Part shown: one piece after another, positions 13,004 to 16,019 of the stretch | How the letters are laid out: every line of letters begins with the position of its first letter | Numbering within the stretch: position 1 is the stretch's first letter | Assembly (NCBI GenBank): GCA_964345385.1 | Contig: CAYFQM010000014.1 | Span: forward strand, 1 to 16,019 | From: CAG-1000 sp964345385 | Lineage (GTDB): Bacteria > Bacillota_I > Bacilli_A > RF39 > UBA660 | DNA length: 16,019 nucleotides | Reading direction: 5' to 3' | The notes under the pieces: model-generated | What the model was told of the DNA's origin: nothing | Seen by the model: only the letters and a program-made list of their open reading frames with translations | Databases searched by the model: none | Program-made: the position numbers and the translations under genes

Positions 13004-13821
13004 GTAGTGATATAAGCATTGCATTTGAAGTTTTTGGTTATAGTATAAAGTGGTATAGTGTATGCATTGCGATAGGTACGATATTTGCATATTTAGTAAT
13101 AAATGCTGAAGCAAAAAGACTTAATATAAATACTAATTTTATATTTAATATGATGTTTTGGTCTATTATATTTGGTATTATAGGAGCAAGACTTTATTAT
13201 GTACTTTTTAATCTTAGTTATTATAAAGAACATTTATCAGAAATATATAAAATCTGGAATGGTGGTTTAGCTATTCATGGTGGCTTAATCACAGGCTTTA
13301 TTGTTGTAGTTTCTTTTTGTAAAAGATATAAAGTTAATTTACTTAAAATATTAGATATTATAGTGCCTGGTTTAATAATAGCTCAAGCTATTGGAAGATG
13401 GGGAAACTTCTTTAATAAAGAAGCTTATGGAAGCGTAGTATTATATCAAACACTTATAAATTTAAAAATAATACCTACATTTGTAATAGATAATATGTTA
13501 ATAAATGGATCATATCATTTACCTATGTTTTATTTTGAATCATTGTGGTGTTTTATAGGATTTATAATTATGTTAATAATAAGAAGAGGAAAATATATAA
13601 AATATGGATCAATTGTTTCAATGTATTTAATGTGGTATGGAGTAGGTAGGTTTGTTATAGAAACATTTAGAACTGATAGTTTAATGCTTGGTAGTGTTAA
13701 AGTAGCTTATATAATAAGTGCGTTAATGTTTATAATAGGTTTTCTTATTATATTAGTAGTAAATGGTAAACCTAAATTAGAGGGTATATATAATAGTGAA
13801 ATAGATGAAATTAATTATTAG
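13000..13821 (+). CDS. lgt: Prolipoprotein diacylglyceryl transferase
   Basis: A membrane enzyme that moves diacylglycerol from phosphatidylglycerol to the lipobox cysteine of prolipoproteins, the first step of lipoprotein maturation. The 273-residue length fits. Signatures are the GARLYYV region near residue 61, HGG at 93-95 (the catalytic His region), and the Lgt motif GRWGNFFNKEAYG at 132-144. The C-terminal YGVGRFVIETFRTD segment (about 215-228) contains another conserved Arg. About seven hydrophobic segments are visible. ATGA overlap with the yvlD-like gene indicates translational coupling. The stop overlaps the AGGAGG of trxB, which starts eight bases later. Confidence 0.96.
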   Translation: MSSDISIAFEVFGYSIKWYSVCIAIGTIFAYLVINAEAKRLNINTNFIFNMMFWSIIFGIIGARLYYVLFNLSYYKEHLSEIYKIWNGGLAIHGGLITGFIVVVSFCKRYKVNLLKILDIIVPGLIIAQAIGRWGNFFNKEAYGSVVLYQTLINLKIIPTFVIDNMLINGSYHLPMFYFESLWCFIGFIIMLIIRRGKYIKYGSIVSMYLMWYGVGRFVIETFRTDSLMLGSVKVAYIISALMFIIGFLIILVVNGKPKLEGIYNSEIDEINY

Positions 13822-13829
13822 GAGGATTT

Positions 13830-14714
13830 ATGTTTGATTTAATTATTGTTGGTATGGGATGCGCTGGAATGAGCGCTGGTATATATGCTAAAAATAGTGG
13901 ATTAGATACTTTAATATTAGAATCTACTGCTCCAGGAGGATTATTAAATAAAATAAATATAGTAGATAATTATATTGGTTTTGATGATGCAACTGGACCA
14001 GAATTATCAAAAATAATGGCTGATCATACTATATCTAATGGAGTTAATTATAAAATAGAAAGAGTATTAAATATTAAAGATAAAACTGATTATAAAGAAG
14101 TAACAACCACTAAAGGAGTATACAAAACTAAAGCAATAATTATTGCTACTGGAAGAAAGGCAAGAACTGTTAATGTTGAAGGAGAAAAAGAATTAACAGG
14201 AAGAGGTATATCTAACTGTGCTCTTTGTGATGGAAAACTATTTAAAAATAAAGATATTATTGTTTTAGGTGGAGGAAATAGTGCTTTTGAAGAAGCAATA
14301 TATTTAGCTAATTTAGTTAAAAGCATTAAAATACTTGTAAGAAGTGAAATAACAGCTAATGAAGAACTTCAAGAAGCATGTAAAGAGATACCTAATATTG
14401 AAATAATAACTAATAAATATGTTACTAAATTTAATGGAAAAGATTATTTAGTAAGTGTAGACACTAATGATGGAGAAATTATTAAATGTGATGGAGCATT
14501 TGTTTATTATGGATATGAAGCAGATACAGCTTATTTAAAAGATTTAGGTATATTAAATGATAGAGGTTATATTGAAGTAGATAGTCATATGAGAACTAAA
14601 GCAGCTTTTATTTATGCTTGTGGAGACACTATAGCAAAAGACGTGTATCAAATTGCAACAGCTGTTTCAGAAGGAGCTATCGCAGCTTTAAGTGCAAGAA
14701 AAGATATTAAATAA
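13830..14714 (+). CDS. trxB: Thioredoxin reductase family flavoprotein
   Basis: An FAD- and NADPH-dependent disulfide reductase; the usual substrate is thioredoxin. The FAD Rossmann motif is near the start (GMGCAGM, where GGGPAG is commoner). ATGRKARTV is at about 107-115. The redox pair Cys130-Ala-Leu-Cys133 is followed by DG (family CATCDG). The NADPH motif GGGNSAFEEA is at about 148-157, and the FAD-binding C-terminal block is YACGDTIAKDVYQIATAVSEG. The length of 294 is slightly under the common 310. The unusual first glycine motif and short length leave room for a thioredoxin-reductase-like enzyme with another partner. It sits between lgt and rlmB with gaps of 8 and 10 bases. The start is ATG after AGGAGG. 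Confidence 0.92.
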   Translation: MFDLIIVGMGCAGMSAGIYAKNSGLDTLILESTAPGGLLNKINIVDNYIGFDDATGPELSKIMADHTISNGVNYKIERVLNIKDKTDYKEVTTTKGVYKTKAIIIATGRKARTVNVEGEKELTGRGISNCALCDGKLFKNKDIIVLGGGNSAFEEAIYLANLVKSIKILVRSEITANEELQEACKEIPNIEIITNKYVTKFNGKDYLVSVDTNDGEIIKCDGAFVYYGYEADTAYLKDLGILNDRGYIEVDSHMRTKAAFIYACGDTIAKDVYQIATAVSEGAIAALSARKDIK

Positions 14715-14724
14715 GGGGGATTAA

Positions 14725-15432
14725 ATGCTTGTACATGGTAAAAATGTAGCTAAAGAAATATTAAAAAATAATATTAAAATAAATAAGGTGTTTTTATCAA
14801 ATAATTTTAATGATAAAGATATTCTTTTTAATATAGACAAAAGAAATTTAAAAATAAACTATATAGATAAAAATAAACTTGATAAAATGTGTAATCATTC
14901 TAATAGTCAAGGAATAGTTTTAGATATAGAAGAATATACTTATAAAACTATGGAAGAAGTTAAAAATGATAAAGATGCTTCTTTAATAGTGATTTTAGAT
15001 TCACTAGAAGATGCTAATAACTTTGGAGCTATTATTAGAACTTCTGAATGTGCAGGAGTAGATTATATTATTATACCTAAGAAAAGAAGTATAGAAATAA
15101 ATAGTGCTGTATATAAAACTTCTGCAGGAGCATTATCAAATGTAAAAATAGTTCAAGTATCAAATTTAGTTAATGCAATAAAAGTTTTAAAAACTCTAGG
15201 TTTTTGGATATATGGATCAGATGCTAAGGGAAAAGATTATAAAAAAGTAGAATATAGCTCTAAAGCATGCCTGGTAATTGGAAGTGAAGGAAGAGGAATG
15301 AAGCATATTGTTTCATCTTCTTGTGATGAAATCATCTCAATCCCAATGCATGGTAAAATAAATTCATTAAATGCATCAGTATCAGCTGGTATATTAATAT
15401 ATGAAATAATTAACAGTAGGGGTAATATATGA
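14725..15432 (+). CDS. rlmB: 23S rRNA (guanosine-2'-O-)-methyltransferase RlmB, SPOUT family
   Basis: A SPOUT-fold enzyme predicted to methylate the 2'-O of a guanosine in the peptidyl-transferase region of 23S rRNA (G2251, E. coli numbering). The N-terminal substrate-binding domain begins LVHGKNVAKEIL (residues 2-13). The three SPOUT motifs are NNFGAIIRTSE (98-108), GSEGRGM (186-192) and SLNASVSAG (214-222). The length of 235 is typical. Exact target specificity within the TrmH/RlmB group cannot be fixed from sequence alone. Synteny with a downstream SigH-type sigma gene is as in B. subtilis (rlmB, rae1, sigH), with rae1/yacP missing here. GGGGG precedes the ATG, and the stop overlaps the sigma start as ATGA. 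Confidence 0.93.
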   Translation: MLVHGKNVAKEILKNNIKINKVFLSNNFNDKDILFNIDKRNLKINYIDKNKLDKMCNHSNSQGIVLDIEEYTYKTMEEVKNDKDASLIVILDSLEDANNFGAIIRTSECAGVDYIIIPKKRSIEINSAVYKTSAGALSNVKIVQVSNLVNAIKVLKTLGFWIYGSDAKGKDYKKVEYSSKACLVIGSEGRGMKHIVSSSCDEIISIPMHGKINSLNASVSAGILIYEIINSRGNI

Positions 15433-16019
15433 AATATAATGATAATGAATTAATAAGTTTGTGTTTAGATAAACATGAAGAAGCTATGAATATATTAATT
15501 AACAAATATAAACCAGTAATTATAAATATTATAAATGACTTTTATAAGAAATATGATATATATGGAATAGATAAATCAGACTTATATCAAGAAGGATTAA
15601 TTGGTTTATTAAACGCAGTTGAAACATATGATAAAGATAAAGATATATTATTTTTTACATACGCAAACGCATGTATTAAATCAGGTATTATGAGTGAAAT
15701 AAGAAGAACTTTTAGAAATAAACATAGACTATTAAATAATAGTATATCTTTAGATAAAGAGTTAAATGATAATCAGTTATTATCTGATATAATTCATGAT
15801 AACTCATCAAATCCAGATAATATATTATTAGATAAAGAAAAAACAAAAGAAATAACCCAATCATTAAAAAAAGTATTATCTAAAGCAGAATTAGAAATAT
15901 TTAACTTAAGATTAAATGGTTTATCTAATAAAGAAATATCTTCTTTAATTAATAAAGATAAAAAATATGTAGAAAACACTATTTTTAGAATAAAAAACAA
16001 ATATAAAAAACTGGGTTTG
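15429..16019 (+). CDS. sigH: SigH-like sigma-70 family factor (3' truncated by the window end)
   Basis: An alternative RNA polymerase sigma factor. The visible 197 residues begin MKYNDNELISLCLDKHEEAM and contain region 2 (DLYQEGLIGLLNAVETYD near 58-75). A segment with IRRTFRNKHRLLNNSISLD resembles the SigH/Spo0H region 2.4-3 boundary. The region 4 helix-turn-helix is near 154-190 (KAELEIFNLRLNGLSNKEIS). No stop codon is reached, so a short C-terminal tail is missing. The ATG overlaps the rlmB TGA. In B. subtilis SigH serves post-exponential and sporulation genes; in staphylococci and some lactic acid bacteria it drives competence-pilus genes. Its linkage to pilus genes here (about 3 kb away) is suggestive only. 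The Shine-Dalgarno AGTAGGGG lies inside the rlmB end. Confidence 0.85.
   Translation, partial: MKYNDNELISLCLDKHEEAMNILINKYKPVIINIINDFYKKYDIYGIDKSDLYQEGLIGLLNAVETYDKDKDILFFTYANACIKSGIMSEIRRTFRNKHRLLNNSISLDKELNDNQLLSDIIHDNSSNPDNILLDKEKTKEITQSLKKVLSKAELEIFNLRLNGLSNKEISSLINKDKKYVENTIFRIKNKYKKLGL

Noticed and set aside
14090..14326. Antisense open frame within trxB
   Set aside because: Covers the CxxC and NADPH motifs of trxB on the opposite strand; no independent coding evidence.
15794..16000. Antisense open frame at the right edge
   Set aside because: Opposite strand of region 4 of the sigma factor, which continues uninterrupted to the window end.
1..16019. Mycoplasma-type genetic code (TGA as Trp)
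   Set aside because: All tryptophans checked are TGG, and TGA ends yqeY, the yvlD-like gene and rlmB at the expected lengths.
1..16019. CRISPR arrays, insertion sequences, tRNA or rRNA genes
   Set aside because: No regularly spaced repeats, transposase motifs, terminal inverted repeats or tRNA cloverleaf signatures were seen on either strand.

Overview
The window is a very AT-rich, gene-dense stretch of a bacterial chromosome. It uses the standard bacterial code: tryptophans are TGG, and TGA is a genuine stop for yqeY, the yvlD-like gene and rlmB. Gene content and order (rpsB-tsf, rpsU-yqeY, a YlbM/TmcAL gene beside rpmF, a yvlD-like gene before lgt, rlmB before a SigH-type sigma factor) point to a low-GC Gram-positive bacterium (Bacillota, Bacilli). 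It looks like one of the small-genome relatives of Erysipelotrichales or RF39-type gut lineages. This placement is inferred from protein character and synteny, not from a search.

Layout. Positions 1-225 hold the tail of an unknown gene, its terminator, and a promoter with an unusually long structured leader. Positions 226-2067 are rpsB-tsf, with a C-terminal SAP/Rho-N-like domain on S2. Positions 2173-2817 are rpsU-yqeY, and 2865-3944 is hemW. Convergent to these, 3956-5083 (minus strand) is tmcAL, interrupted by one in-frame TAA. Position 5218 starts rpmF, whose L32 has an N-terminal extension resembling the Prp-cleaved L27 prosegment. From 5516 a type IV pilus-like set begins: a large modular prepilin (5516-7573), a PilC/GspF/ComGB-type platform protein with about 175 extra N-terminal residues (10010-11752), and a prepilin peptidase (11763-12521). 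ppa and lepA lie between the pilin and the platform gene. From 12575 to the window end is a tightly packed operon: a YvlD-family membrane protein, lgt, trxB, rlmB and a SigH-like sigma factor that runs off the end.

How the genes fit together. Most are translation housekeeping genes (S2, EF-Ts, S21, L32, EF4, RlmB, TmcAL). The accessory element is the pilus or pseudopilus set: PilD would cleave the pilin leader, PilC would act as the membrane assembly platform, and the pilin would display InlB-type and Cna-B-like beta modules outside the cell. No assembly ATPase (PilB/ComGA) is in the window. SigH-type factors drive competence-pilus genes in some Bacilli, so the downstream sigma gene is a possible but unproven regulator.

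Two genome-wide habits stand out. Nearly every intrinsic terminator overlaps or directly abuts the stop codon of the gene it ends. Most recognisable promoters are extended -10 types (TGn before the -10 hexamer) with very short 5' leaders; rpsB is the exception, with about 100 nt. There are no tRNA or rRNA genes, CRISPR arrays, insertion sequences or prophage genes, and no gene-free stretch longer than 300 bases.
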